From contig CAIIXF020000011.1 in the NCBI GenBank assembly GCA_903813345.2, positions 5,234,571 to 5,294,570 of the forward strand: DNA of 60,000 nucleotides. The letters are read 5' to 3'. Shown here piece by piece: positions 22,301 to 31,535 of the stretch; the stretch's first letter is position 1; each line of letters begins with the position of its first letter. The translations under genes and the position numbers were made by a program. The DNA is from Owenia fusiformis (taxonomy: Eukaryota > Annelida > Polychaeta > Sabellida > Oweniidae). Below the pieces are notes generated by a model, which saw nothing but the letters and a program-made list of their open reading frames with translations, had not been told where the DNA came from and made no database searches.

Positions 22301-25300
22301 TCCTAAAATTGGATCATGAGCCATCAACCTTTCATAAGAGTCAGTGTAATAAGTACCGAGTCTGAGGAGAATTAAAAGCCTCGGGCCAAGGTCGTCGATT
22401 ATTATTCCTCCTAAAACCTAGTACTCATAGCCATAACAGAACATACAAAACACAGCCTTGACAAATACTGTAAGCCTTAGTTGAATAAAATGTTCATAGT
22501 TATTTCTTTATAGGTATCACAACAACAGAGAGTACCATTGAATCAGGGATTCTTATATTAACGAACTTGCCGGATATTCAAGAAAAAGTCCAAATGTCTA
22601 TTGACAAGGGGCTTGGGAGAGATAAGTAGGTTCAAAAACTAAATAACCGACGAGAGTTATTTCCGCAAATCACATAGTTTGGATACGTCATGTCTACAAT
22701 ATACTTTCTATAACGTTCTTTATTTAAACGTCATCATTATATACAGTTGGTGTATATTACTGTGAAAACAACCAGGGTTAATTATATACCAGCGCAATCA
22801 TGAATTCCAATCTTTAGGATTTACTATTTTGACTGGTGGCTTAGAGTCATATTGTATCAAATTCCCATAGCATGAAAACGACCTAACTCTCACTCACTTT
22901 AATGTTAGGTTCCCTACATTAGATGATAGAAGTGACCTTCCGTACGTTGATGCATTCATCTTGGAGACCATGCGCTACATCTCTAATGTCCCATTTGCCG
23001 TGCCACACAAAGCTACGAAGGATACAACACTCGGAGGTTATTTTATTCCGAAGGATACCCAGGTAAAAGAGTTAACGACGTTGATATATTTTACACATTT
23101 ATAAATGAGTCAACATAAGAAAGGGACACCATGCTCATTTATTTCAAAAAAAATAAACCTTTACACTACACCCTGCCAAACAATGTTACTATATTGTCTG
23201 TAGGTAGCAATTCGTCCAATCAAAAAGTAGATAAGTTAGGCATACATAGCTTATTTTGAAAAGTACAACCTATGACATCACCAATCTAACCAATATAGCA
23301 TATGTTATTCGATTAATAATGATCCTACATTATTTCATAAAAATGCATCATAGGTTCATGAATCTTGTTTTGAATATTTGATGAATTTTTATTCATGAAC
23401 TTGCAAGAGAATATTTGATGAATTTCAAAGAACAACTGGCTTCATGCATCATGCATATCATTTCGCTGGAGTTATTAGCTGAAGGTAGCGGGGTTTATTT
23501 GAAAGGTTTATTAATTATCACTGTTTTTTACCATTTTAAGCATGTTTCACGATCACCTCTATATCAAAGGGTACATACCAAAGTTAAGCGTGGCAGTTGA
23601 ATGCGCGGGGTACGGTACAACACGGGGGTGATGAAATGTAAACAAACAGATGTTTTCATCGTTTCAGAAAAATTTGGTTTAGTTTCCAGATATTTTTTGT
23701 GTAAATGTCTGTAACAACATCCTACAGTCAGTGAACTTGACAGTAAATTTCATAGTTGAACCCATAAGAACTTCGAATGGAGTATACGGTATAACGCGCG
23801 GTAACGGTAAGGTAAGGTACAGCGCGTTCCCTATCTTACCGGCGCGTAGTACCGTATACTTCATTGAACATTCGGAGTTTTTGTTGGTTTTACTATGAAA
23901 TTCACCGTGAAGTTCAATGTCTAGGATATTGTTACACACATTCAACACATTCACTTATAAAAATATCTAGAAATTAGACAAGATCTTTCTGAAACGATGA
24001 AAACATCATCATATTTCTGGTTGAAGATAGAAAGATATAATGAGTATCAGAATGTGAAAACATCAGTTTGCTAAAATTTCAGCACTCTCGTGTTGTACCG
24101 TAACCCGCGCGTTCAGCTGTCACGCTTAATTTGGTACGTACCCTGTGTATGTTTAGAGATATGATACTCATTCAGAAAAGATAAAGACCTTTTCAATAAC
24201 ACACCGGAATAGCCTGACAACGGTTAAGTCAGATACCGTTGTCACAAATGGCGGACATAACCGTCGCTTCAACTCTTCAATCACTTGGTCCTCGTTTCAT
24301 GGGACTTGATCGTCGCTAATTCTATACTGTGCATGTATTAAACTCTTGGGATAATGTATCATATGAAATCCAAATTTCGATCAAATTGGGTCGTGAATAG
24401 CCCCAATATAGCGTCTTTGACATCGTCAATGACAACGGAATCTGAATTTAGGATAATTTACAAAGACAACGGCGTATGGTAAATTATTTAAAATTCAGAT
24501 TCCGTTGTCATTGACGATATCGAAGACGCTATATTGTGGTGATTCACGACCCAATTTGATCGAAATTGGGATTTCACATGATACATTATCACAAAAGCTT
24601 AATACGTGCACAAAATTAGCGACGATAAAGTCCCATGAAACGAGGACCAAGTGATTGAAGAGTTGAAGCGACGGTTGTTCGCCATTTGTGACAACGGCAT
24701 CTGACTTTACCGTTGTCATGTTATTTCGGTGTGTTATTGGAAAGGTCTTTATCTTTTCTGAATGAGTATTACATCCCTAAATATACACAGGGTACGTACC
24801 AAATTAAGCGTGACAATTGAACGCGCGGGATACGGTACAACACGAGGGTGGTGAAATATTAGCAAACTGATGGTATCTGACTTAACCGTTGTCAGGCTAT
24901 TCCGGTGTGTTATTGAAAAGGTCTATATCTTTTCTGAATGAGTATTATATCCCTAAATATACACAGGGTACGTACCAATTTAAGCGTGACCGTTAAACGC
25001 GCGGGATACGGTACAACACGAGGGTGATGAAATATTAGCAAACTGATGGTATCTGACTTAACCGTTGTCAGGCTATTCCGGTGTGAATAAACCCTGTCAT
25101 CTTTTGATGATGTCATTGTTTATAGGTAGCAATTTATGTGTCCAAATTAAACATATATCACACTCTATATTCAGATGTGGGTGAATTTGTTTGGTCTTCA
25201 CCACGATGAGCGTCACTTTGAAGATCCATGGACTTGACCAGAATGGAGCTGTTATTCCAGTCGATGAAAGAAAGATGTAAGATCTATAGGATAATCGGTG

Positions 25301-25731
25301 CTAAATTGTGATTTTGATATAAAACTGTGGTTATTCAATTCTGTACAATGTAGTTAAAATAGGGCCAAATTACCGCGTAATGCCAGATTGCTAGTGCATT
25401 GTCCAAAAACTGAGAAGGGGGGGGGGGGGGGCGGTTCCCTACGTCTGAATTACATGTCCGCCACTGACTTCCCGGCTGACTTATGCATTTTTGCTCTTAA
25501 CTCAATTTTATCTGTTACAGGCTCATGCCATTTGGAGCAGGGAGACGCGTTTGTATCGGTGAACAGTTAGCACGTGCAAGATTGTTTCTCATCTTTACTT
25601 CGATGTTGCAGAAGTTCATCTTTCTTCCACAAGAGGGCGATAAATGCCCATCATGTGACCCAAGGGGATTTCCGGTTGGAATTGTAGTGCGACCAAATAG
25701 TTATAAAGTGCGAGCGATTTTGCGCACATGA
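19312..25731 (+). CDS. Cytochrome P450, clan 2 (CYP1/CYP17-like): last six exons, with a frameshift
   Basis: Heme-thiolate monooxygenase, expected in the ER membrane; substrate unknown. Exons: 19312-19521, 21088-21208, 22514-22625, 22909-23062, 25175-25276 and 25521-25731, all with AG/GT borders and matching phases. Landmarks in order: [12 protein letters not shown]; the I-helix LLHAGITTTES, formed across a junction; [11 protein letters not shown]; the K-helix ExxR (ETMR) and [31 protein letters not shown]; the heme loop [10 protein letters not shown] with the cysteine ligand; and a C-terminal RPNSY ending in TGA. The fifth exon reads DPWT then TGA, and the downstream DQNGAVIP continues in another frame. 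About 20 bases covering the expected F-D-P-E-R-F-L stretch seem deleted. N-terminal exons were not found upstream. It is either a recent pseudogene or an assembly error. Family level is firm; subfamily is not. Confidence 0.85.
19993..20969. mobile_element. Mariner/Tc1-like element, about 220-bp inverted ends, TA target
   Basis: CAGTGTGTCTCAAAAAAATG starts at 19993 after TA and is repeated inverted at 20969, followed by TA. Similarity between the ends continues through AAAGTTCAATATCTTTCAT, CAGATTCAAAA and GCGCCAACTT for about 220 bp. The centre carries a decayed transposase. It sits wholly within a P450 intron. Confidence 0.85.
20330..20625 (+). pseudogene. Mariner-type transposase remnant
   Basis: Broken frames read [21 protein letters not shown], matching the FQQDGA block with the second catalytic aspartate. 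Then come [19 protein letters not shown], a decayed WPPRSPDLTPLDF-like block, and [12 protein letters not shown]. Frame breaks and substitutions make it inactive. Confidence 0.65.
21265..21392. mobile_element. Hairpin element TGCCTTGGTCACATTTG, copy 1
   Basis: It is nearly a perfect foldback: TGCCTTGGTCAC at the left pairs with GTGACCAAGGCA at the right, and GCCGATTGAGTATTTTGTTC pairs with AATAAAACACTCAATCGGC around an A+T-rich loop. A second copy lies 430 bp downstream. Both are in the same P450 intron. Confidence 0.8.
21823..21962. mobile_element. Hairpin element TGCCTTGGTCACATTTG, copy 2
   Basis: Same design and orientation as the copy at 21265, with a longer right arm (CGGAGCAAATGTGACCC) that pairs with GGTCACATTTGCTCCG. 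The right end reads CATGCA rather than AAGGCA, so it has drifted. Confidence 0.8.
23569..24143. repeat. 575-bp imperfect palindrome in a P450 intron
   Basis: GGGTACATACCAAAGTTAAG at the left end mirrors CTTAATTTGGTACGTACCC at the right. Internal matches include GGTACGGTACAACACG, GATGTTTTCATCGTTTCAGA and CTTCGAATGGAGTATACGGT. The centre, near 23855, has GCGCG-rich inverted words. No coding content. Confidence 0.75.
24061..24872. repeat. 812-bp palindrome overlapping the previous one
   Basis: The left half 24061-24465 is mirrored by 24467-24872: CATCAGTTTGCTAAAATTTC pairs with the inverted copy ending near 24872, GGTACGTACCC with GGGTACGTACC, CCATGAAACGAGG with its partner, and TTCAGATTCCGTTGTCATTG with the block near 24422. 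It shares its left 80 bp with the right arm of the 23569-24143 palindrome, so they are a chain of inverted units. Confidence 0.75.
24720..25086. repeat. Tandem duplication of a roughly 180-bp unit ending in CCGGTGTG
   Basis: The block from GGTGTGTTATTG through TTTTCTGAATGAGTATTA, GGGTACGTACC, GCGCGGGATACGGTACAACA and AGCAAACTGATGGTATCTGA to CAGGCTATTCCGGTGTG occurs twice in direct order. Its ends carry the CACACCGGAATAGCC word also seen at about 24201 and in the separate element at 25884-26152. Confidence 0.75.
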
Positions 25732-25883
25732 AACCATAGGTTGACACATCGTGTAAAAGGGACGAGGTCCTATTAATTTATGGTCCTACTCCTCATTGAT
25801 TTATATAGTGACCTCTTTCCCTTATTATCTTATACACAATCAGGGCCAGTAAGGACCTTTAAAGGGGGAGGCATAATTTCTTT

Positions 25884-26152
25884 CACACCGGAACACCATG
25901 ACAACGGTAAACTTCTAACGTCAGATACTGTTGTCACAAATGGCGGACGTAATGATGTCATAATTATAGGAACAATTTTCAGTTGCTTGAAAAGATTTAA
26001 GAATAAATTAAAATATTGCAAAACAAAATAATTTGTTATTTTAACATAAAAACAACTACTTATGACCAGTTACATGCAAATCGAATCGAATACGAACTTG
26101 TGGCCGCCTATTGTGACATCGGCATGTGACTTTGTCAGGGTGTTCCGGTGTG
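25884..26152. mobile_element. Short element with CACACCGGAACACC inverted ends
   Basis: CACACCGGAACACCATGACA at the left mirrors GTCAGGGTGTTCCGGTGTG at the right. Inner words GTTGTCACAAATGGCGGA and CCGCCTATTGTGAC are also inverted. It is a solo member of the family that forms the palindromes at 24.2-25.1 kb and begins 150 bp after the P450 stop codon. Confidence 0.7.
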
Positions 26153-26899
26153 AAAATGCCATCCATTGTGAATTACAGATCAGGACCTATGTTTATAACT
26201 GAATACAGCAATTAATTGATTCAGACTGATTTGCAAACTCAGCTACTAAGTAGTAGTTACTATTTGGTTAAAATGGAATTATTAATATTGTTATTGTCCT
26301 TGCTTTTTCCGCATACAATTTTTATGGAGTTTGAAATTATATTCTAAACTATAAGTCTACACTAGCTTTCAAAATATTTGCTTTTACTTAGCTTGCCCAA
26401 GTCGGTCTCTTTTACTTATCTTTTATTTCTACTATGACCGCGGTAATAATGCAACATCAGATAACTAAAAAATATTGACACGCTTGTATTTAAACTCGAT
26501 ATTTTGAAAAAATGAATGCAGTGGCAACCGTTAATTTGAATTTTAGACCTATCAGATATTTGTAGAAAAACAGAAATACAGAAATAAATTATTGCTTTCA
26601 TAGATTCAAAGATATTATGGTTTCATATTTATTATCCATTAATGGCAAAATTGAGTATTAGCGGAACTTTTACATAAATCAATACACATTAAAATAATTG
26701 GACATAAAAGTTAAGTAATCATACAATTAATAAACAAATATAACGTCTACTGTTTATTTACTATTTGTAATGCATACAAGCTTCGTTCTAACAAATAGTA
26801 CTGTACTTATCAGTCCATTAGACACATTTATAAATACTTTATCTATTAGATACTACATCGATTATCTCCACTCAGTAATAGTAACCTCGATGTACATAA
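26153..26899. other. Non-coding stretch
   Basis: A+T-rich; no exon or element recognised. Confidence 0.5.
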
Positions 26900-27121
26900 C
26901 TTGGGCGTCCGAAGGGGGGGGGGGGGGGTTGCAGTGGGTGCCAATCCTTTGGAATTAATTTCATGGTGCAGAGGAGTGGAAGATTCGGAGGAAAGAAGAA
27001 CTATCGGCTCTGCGAAAGAAGCGGCGCGGAGAAGTTAGATTCAAGTGCAAGCTATAATGATGGAGACTAATTTTTATAGATAGACACCCCACCCTAGGGA
27101 ACATCCTGAGGACGCCCCTGT
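26900..27121. repeat. Short element with GGGCGTCC ends
   Basis: TTGGGCGTCCGAAGGGG at the left and GAGGACGCCCCTG at the right form weak inverted ends. A run of about 15 G follows the left end. The interior is purine-rich. Similar in design to, but not the same sequence as, the GTAGCCAGG family. Confidence 0.45.
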
Positions 27122-27543
27122 ATAAGTAGTACACGTATATAGTGGAATTATGAAGGCTGTTAGTTTCACAATTCATTCAATTCTACTGATTTTACTGGAT
27201 AACATGAAAACAGATTTGCTTCAAAGATTTGGAATTTAAAAAATGCTCAAAACGAATTGGAACTTATTAGAGTTTAGCCTTGATACGTTCCATTGATTTG
27301 TGTTTACGTAAAATGCATATAAAATCATCCTTCTTCAATTTGAGATTGATGGCCATGGACGGATTCAACATATAAACCTGAAAAGAGCACGATAGACATA
27401 CCGTCTCTAGTAACGTTAAGAAAATCAAGCGAGGAAATATAGTAAACATCTGAAGACATCAATGAAATGTAGTAGATATCAAAACGTAAGGATATACTGT
27501 AGTTAATATGAGACGGCAAAAGTGAAAATACTATTCTGAAACA

Positions 27544-29226
27544 ATGAAGCAAATATTAAACGAGTTCGCTAGCAACACCTCGGGACATGGATGGGGAATG
27601 GTTGGTCGGACCACTAACGCATTTGCCAAGACATTATGGATAGTTATCACCGTTCTATCAACCATAGCTGCTATCATTTGGGTAGCAACTATTGTAGGTA
27701 GATATATCAAATACGAAACGAAGGACAAGGTGGAGCTAAAAGCAGATGTAGACATTGTATTCCCCTCTGTTACTGTGTGCCCACTACATGGTTATTCCAA
27801 CGATAAGATGAATGACCCCAAGCTTGTGAGTAGCTTTTTACTGCAGAGCAGACTAATAATGGCGGTGTACCCTCGTATCAAGAACATCACCCAAATGACA
27901 AATGAAACTGGTGACGTAATTTTAGAACTAGTGCATCGAATAAGATCACACAGAGGATATTACGAAAATATGGGGAAAAGAGAAACATCAGCCTTGAGTC
28001 ATGAGATTATCAACCTTGTACCATATTGTCTTTACCAGGAGAGTCGATGCACCCCGGAGCATTTTCAGAAGCTTGTACATCATGAGTACATGAATTGTTA
28101 TACTTTTAATGGAAAGGATATCAATCTAACCAAACCAGTTATAAGTAGCAGTGGGGCACAAAATGGTCTTTCTCTTACATTGTTTCTCGAGCAGAAAGAT
28201 GATACCTACGCTCCTTATGACCGAAGTCGGGCCATCACAGCGACAGCAGGGGCAAGAGTTATCATACACGAGAAAGGGACATTGCCTGATCCAGACAATG
28301 ATGGATTTAACGTTGAGCCAGGGCACTTAGTGAATGTCGCTCTATCTGTAAACAAACGGGAGCTGATGAAACCACCTTGGGGCGAATGCGCGGATCATAA
28401 TACACTGCAATCGACCGACTTCAAATACTCTAGAAACGCATGCAAAAGTAAATGTTTGGAGAAGATGATCCAACAAGAATGTGGGTGTAAAAAAGATTTG
28501 CTCCCAGTTGAATTAGAAACAAGAGATGACGATATTCAAGCGTGTGGAAAGTTTAACAGAGAAGAGTGGTTGAAAGTACCAAATATAACGGAAGCAAACA
28601 TCACTATTCTAAAGGAGGATGTTACCCGGTTTAAATGCGGAGAGAAGGAATATGCATGGTCTAAAATTTCCGAAGATATACCCGGATGTAAATGTGAATA
28701 CAACTGTTCCTATCTTACGTATGATATCGAGACGTCACAATCTTTGTGGCCAATGAAAGGCTCGGAGATGGATTTCTTCTGTGGCGGATTAGCGTATGAA
28801 GACACTTACGTTGGTTCAACGATTTACGATGAGTTTCATGACAAAATTGGCATGTACTGCCTAAACTACTTTGGACAGTATGCGAATATATCGAAACTCT
28901 GGGGAGACAAGCTAAGAGATAACTTCCTACGCGTAAATGTTTATCTCAAAGAACCTGTGACCAAATACACGGTTGAAGAGGTTGATTTCACTGTGATCAC
29001 AATGGTATCAGAAATAGGTGGCGTTCTTGGCATATTCATTGGTGTGTCAATCATAACAATCCTTGAAGTTTTCGTACTGTGTAATGGTATCGTTTATACT
29101 TTATACAGAGCGAAAAAGACATCATCTAACATTGATGTTACAGAAGTTATTGTTACTCAAAGCAAAAACTCAGAGAATCTGTCTGATCCCAAAACTAAAT
29201 ATTATCAATCCAAACTGTCTAAATAA
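27544..29226 (+). CDS. DEG/ENaC/ASIC-family sodium channel subunit, intronless
   Basis: A 560-residue subunit of a trimeric, amiloride-sensitive-type cation channel of the plasma membrane. In order: a short cytoplasmic N terminus with the His-Gly gating motif (H15-G16); TM1 at about 29-50; FPSVTVCP (73-80) opening the extracellular domain; NCYTFNG; GLSLTLFLEQ; GxxVxVxVHE-like GARVIIHEKG; the cysteine cluster CKSKCLEKMIQQECGC; CKCEYNCSYLTYD; and TM2 at about 489-515 with the selectivity filter G-V-S (500-502) followed by ITILEV. Residue 501 is V where ASICs have A and degenerins S. Length fits the family. No introns interrupt it, unlike the neighbouring genes. The start codon directly precedes the N-terminal family block. 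Its ligand (peptide, proton or mechanical) cannot be inferred. Family call firm. Confidence 0.95.
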   Translation: MKQILNEFASNTSGHGWGMVGRTTNAFAKTLWIVITVLSTIAAIIWVATIVGRYIKYETKDKVELKADVDIVFPSVTVCPLHGYSNDKMNDPKLVSSFLLQSRLIMAVYPRIKNITQMTNETGDVILELVHRIRSHRGYYENMGKRETSALSHEIINLVPYCLYQESRCTPEHFQKLVHHEYMNCYTFNGKDINLTKPVISSSGAQNGLSLTLFLEQKDDTYAPYDRSRAITATAGARVIIHEKGTLPDPDNDGFNVEPGHLVNVALSVNKRELMKPPWGECADHNTLQSTDFKYSRNACKSKCLEKMIQQECGCKKDLLPVELETRDDDIQACGKFNREEWLKVPNITEANITILKEDVTRFKCGEKEYAWSKISEDIPGCKCEYNCSYLTYDIETSQSLWPMKGSEMDFFCGGLAYEDTYVGSTIYDEFHDKIGMYCLNYFGQYANISKLWGDKLRDNFLRVNVYLKEPVTKYTVEEVDFTVITMVSEIGGVLGIFIGVSIITILEVFVLCNGIVYTLYRAKKTSSNIDVTEVIVTQSKNSENLSDPKTKYYQSKLSK

Positions 29227-30437
29227 TGCAATATGGGCTTAGTTAAAATGTGAGAGATACATGTTTAAATATCACATTTTCATAGTACTGATCAGTAAGA
29301 CAAACGATGTAAGCCAAAGTCATTTAAACGTTAAAGGTGCGTTGGAGCATGACAGTCTATCCGTATATATGAACATACAATTTCATATTTTATATGTTGT
29401 GTCTTATCTTCATGTGTTTCTCTTGTATCAAAATTTTAATATCTTGTTTGCAAAATAATATTTTTTTCATTAGTTATTTTCGATTCTGACTTCAGCACAA
29501 AGGAGTTCAAAATCAATAAAATTAATTCCTTTATTAATTTATACATGTTACATGTATATAGAAATAATCCTATATGAGGTTGAGGATATTGGGATTATCC
29601 CGAGGCGAATATAATATATCTACCAGAGGGCCGTAGGTCCCGAGGGTAGATATATTGTATTTGCCAAGGGATAATTCAAATATCCTGAGCCGACTATAGG
29701 ATGATCTGTTTATCCCATACCAATCACATTGTTCAATTGGCCACAGTTCAGAAACTTTGCTACCAACCGTGGAATTATTTAAAAAATATACATGTCCAGT
29801 TTTGTATTCTTGTCCGTAGCCGTATTTTCCTGTTCTAATCTTTAATTATTAGAAGGGCATACAGCTAGCTCTTTCCCTTCTTTAAAGCATCAAACAGATC
29901 GCGATTGTCTGCGGTTTTCTGCCCGCTCGGAGCGGGATGTATAGGGGTTATGCACTGGGAGGTTTTGGATACAGGGAATATCCCGAGGGATATTCCATGT
30001 ATCCAAACCGACCGTGCATAACTGGTGTATCTCATACTTGAGTGGGTTTAGGGTAGATATAACCTTTTCCACCTTTTTCAAATGACAAGATATTTATATT
30101 TAACATTTTCGTAATATTCTTTTTGTTCAATACAATGAAATTGTAACATTTAAACTTAAAAAATTAAATTTTAAAATTAAAAAATTAAAACTTTTGATAT
30201 TTAAACTTTTTTAAACTTTTGAAAAATTCCCGGGAGCGGGATGGATATATTATATCTGCCCGCATTTGGCCTGGAGCGGGACATATACAAGTATGGGATT
30301 CATATTATATTTTGCCTTATTGTGTATATAAAATATTTTTACATAATCACACTGTTTTTCTATAATGTGGAATCATCATTCATGTGTTCTAATTGTTTAA
30401 CATAAGTTATACTGTAAAAGTTCATTCATATTTCATC
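29227..30437. other. Intergenic stretch with two G+C-richer palindromic patches
   Basis: No gene. At 29575-29720, GATTATCCCGAGG is mirrored by CCAAGGGATAATTC, and ATATATCTACCAGAGGG by CGAGGGTAGATATAT. At 29920-30020 a similar patch reads GGGAATATCCCGAGGGATATTCC. These resemble the CTCGCTTCG-type palindromes at 16.0 and 34.9 kb and are probably remnants of foldback elements. Confidence 0.45.
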
Positions 30438-30786
30438 ATATGTGCACTCATTGTTATTTGTATGTGCACTCATTATTCACTCTATGTGCACTCATTATTC
30501 ATCTCATGTGCACTCATTGTTCCTTGTATGTGCACTCATTATTCATCTCATGTGCACTCATTGTTCCTTGTATGTGCACTCATTATTCATTTCATGTGCA
30601 CTCATTGTTCCTTTTATGTGCACTCATTATTCATCTCATGTGCACTCATTATTCCTTGTATGTACACTCATTATTCATCTCATGTGCACTCATTGCTTAT
30701 TGCATCTGCACTCATTAATCACCCTGTGCGTTCATATTGTATATGCACTCATACACTCATTATTCATCAGTACACTCATTATTCAT
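30438..30786 (+). repeat. 22-bp minisatellite with 44-bp higher-order unit
   Basis: About 15 units of TATGTGCACTCATTATTCAT plus two bases. Alternate units read TGCACTCATTGTTCCTTG and TGCACTCATTATTCATCT, so the copying unit is mostly 44 bp. Because 22 is not a multiple of three and the unit lacks stops in phase, all forward frames stay open; this is not evidence for a protein. Confidence 0.9.
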
Positions 30787-31023
30787 GTTTGGTTTAATAA
30801 TTGTTCACCATTATCAACTTTAAAATCTTTGCGGTACATGATCTGCTATGTCTTTAACTGGAGTATTGTCTGAAAATAAATGAATTATTAAAAGGTATGT
30901 AGAATCTAACAATTTTATCTTAAGGATATTTTATTACTCACCATACTCTCTATAAAAGGGACCTGCCTTACTCCAAATAAGGGCATATGCTCTTCAAAAA
31001 TAAATAAAGGAATGACATTGTAC

Positions 31024-31190
31024 AGGGTGAACCAAAAAAGGTAATCCAAACAAATGTTAATAACTCACTACTTTTATGATATTCTTGACATATTAATTTG
31101 TTAAATATTGTATCATATTAACAAGTACATGTACAATCAACTTATAAAATTGTAATTGTATATCTTTAAGCCTGCTAACCTGTAATAAAG
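31024..31190. repeat. Possible single end of a mariner-like element
   Basis: TACAGGGTGAACCAAAAAAG resembles the TACAGGGTGGGCCAAAAAAA terminus of the element at 51503. No inverted partner was found nearby, so it is at best a solo end. Confidence 0.35.
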
Positions 31191-31200
31191 ATATATAAAA

Positions 31201-31535
31201 CAAGGCATAAGCATGCAAAATGTCATTGTCCATAAAACATGTCACCACTTCTTATGGTGACATTATAAAACAAAGCATTAACATGCCATTTGTTATGATC
31301 ATCAACACCAAATGCCAAACACCATCCAAAGTTTGAGACAATACAGGGGTTTCACTAGAATTTCTCACAACAGGCTAAATAAATGAAAACAACAGGCAAA
31401 ATTAATAGAAATCATCAATTAAACATGGAAAAGTTGAAAAGTCCCTAAAACAACAAGCAATTTTGTCACCTGTTGCCTGCTGCTGATGAAACCCCTACTT
31501 TAACAATATGTCACCACTACTGGTGGTGACATAAT
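31201..31535. repeat. ATGTCACC repeat, copy 2, with a nested short element
   Basis: It contains CAAGGCATAAGCATGCAAAA, two facing TGTCACCACTTCTTATGGTG blocks, CCAAATGCCAAACACCATCC and, after the nested element, TAACAATATGTCACCACTAC with TGGTGGTGACATAAT. Copy 1 at 3727-3870 lacks the nested element. The right 40 bp of this repeat encode the C terminus and stop of COMMD8 on the minus strand. Confidence 0.65.
31344..31492. mobile_element. CAGGGGTTTCA-type short element, copy 2, nested
   Basis: CAGGGGTTTCACTAG at the left is mirrored by GCTGATGAAACCCCT at the right. The interior matches 11118-11280. It interrupts the ATGTCACC repeat between GAGACAATA and TTTAACAATATG. The COMMD8 stop triplet overlaps its right edge. 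Confidence 0.65.

Noticed and set aside
30393-30873. Three overlapping open frames of 92-143 codons rich in C, H, S and L
   Set aside because: They are translations of a 22-bp minisatellite; every frame gives the same peptide cycle, and no start or splice context supports a gene.
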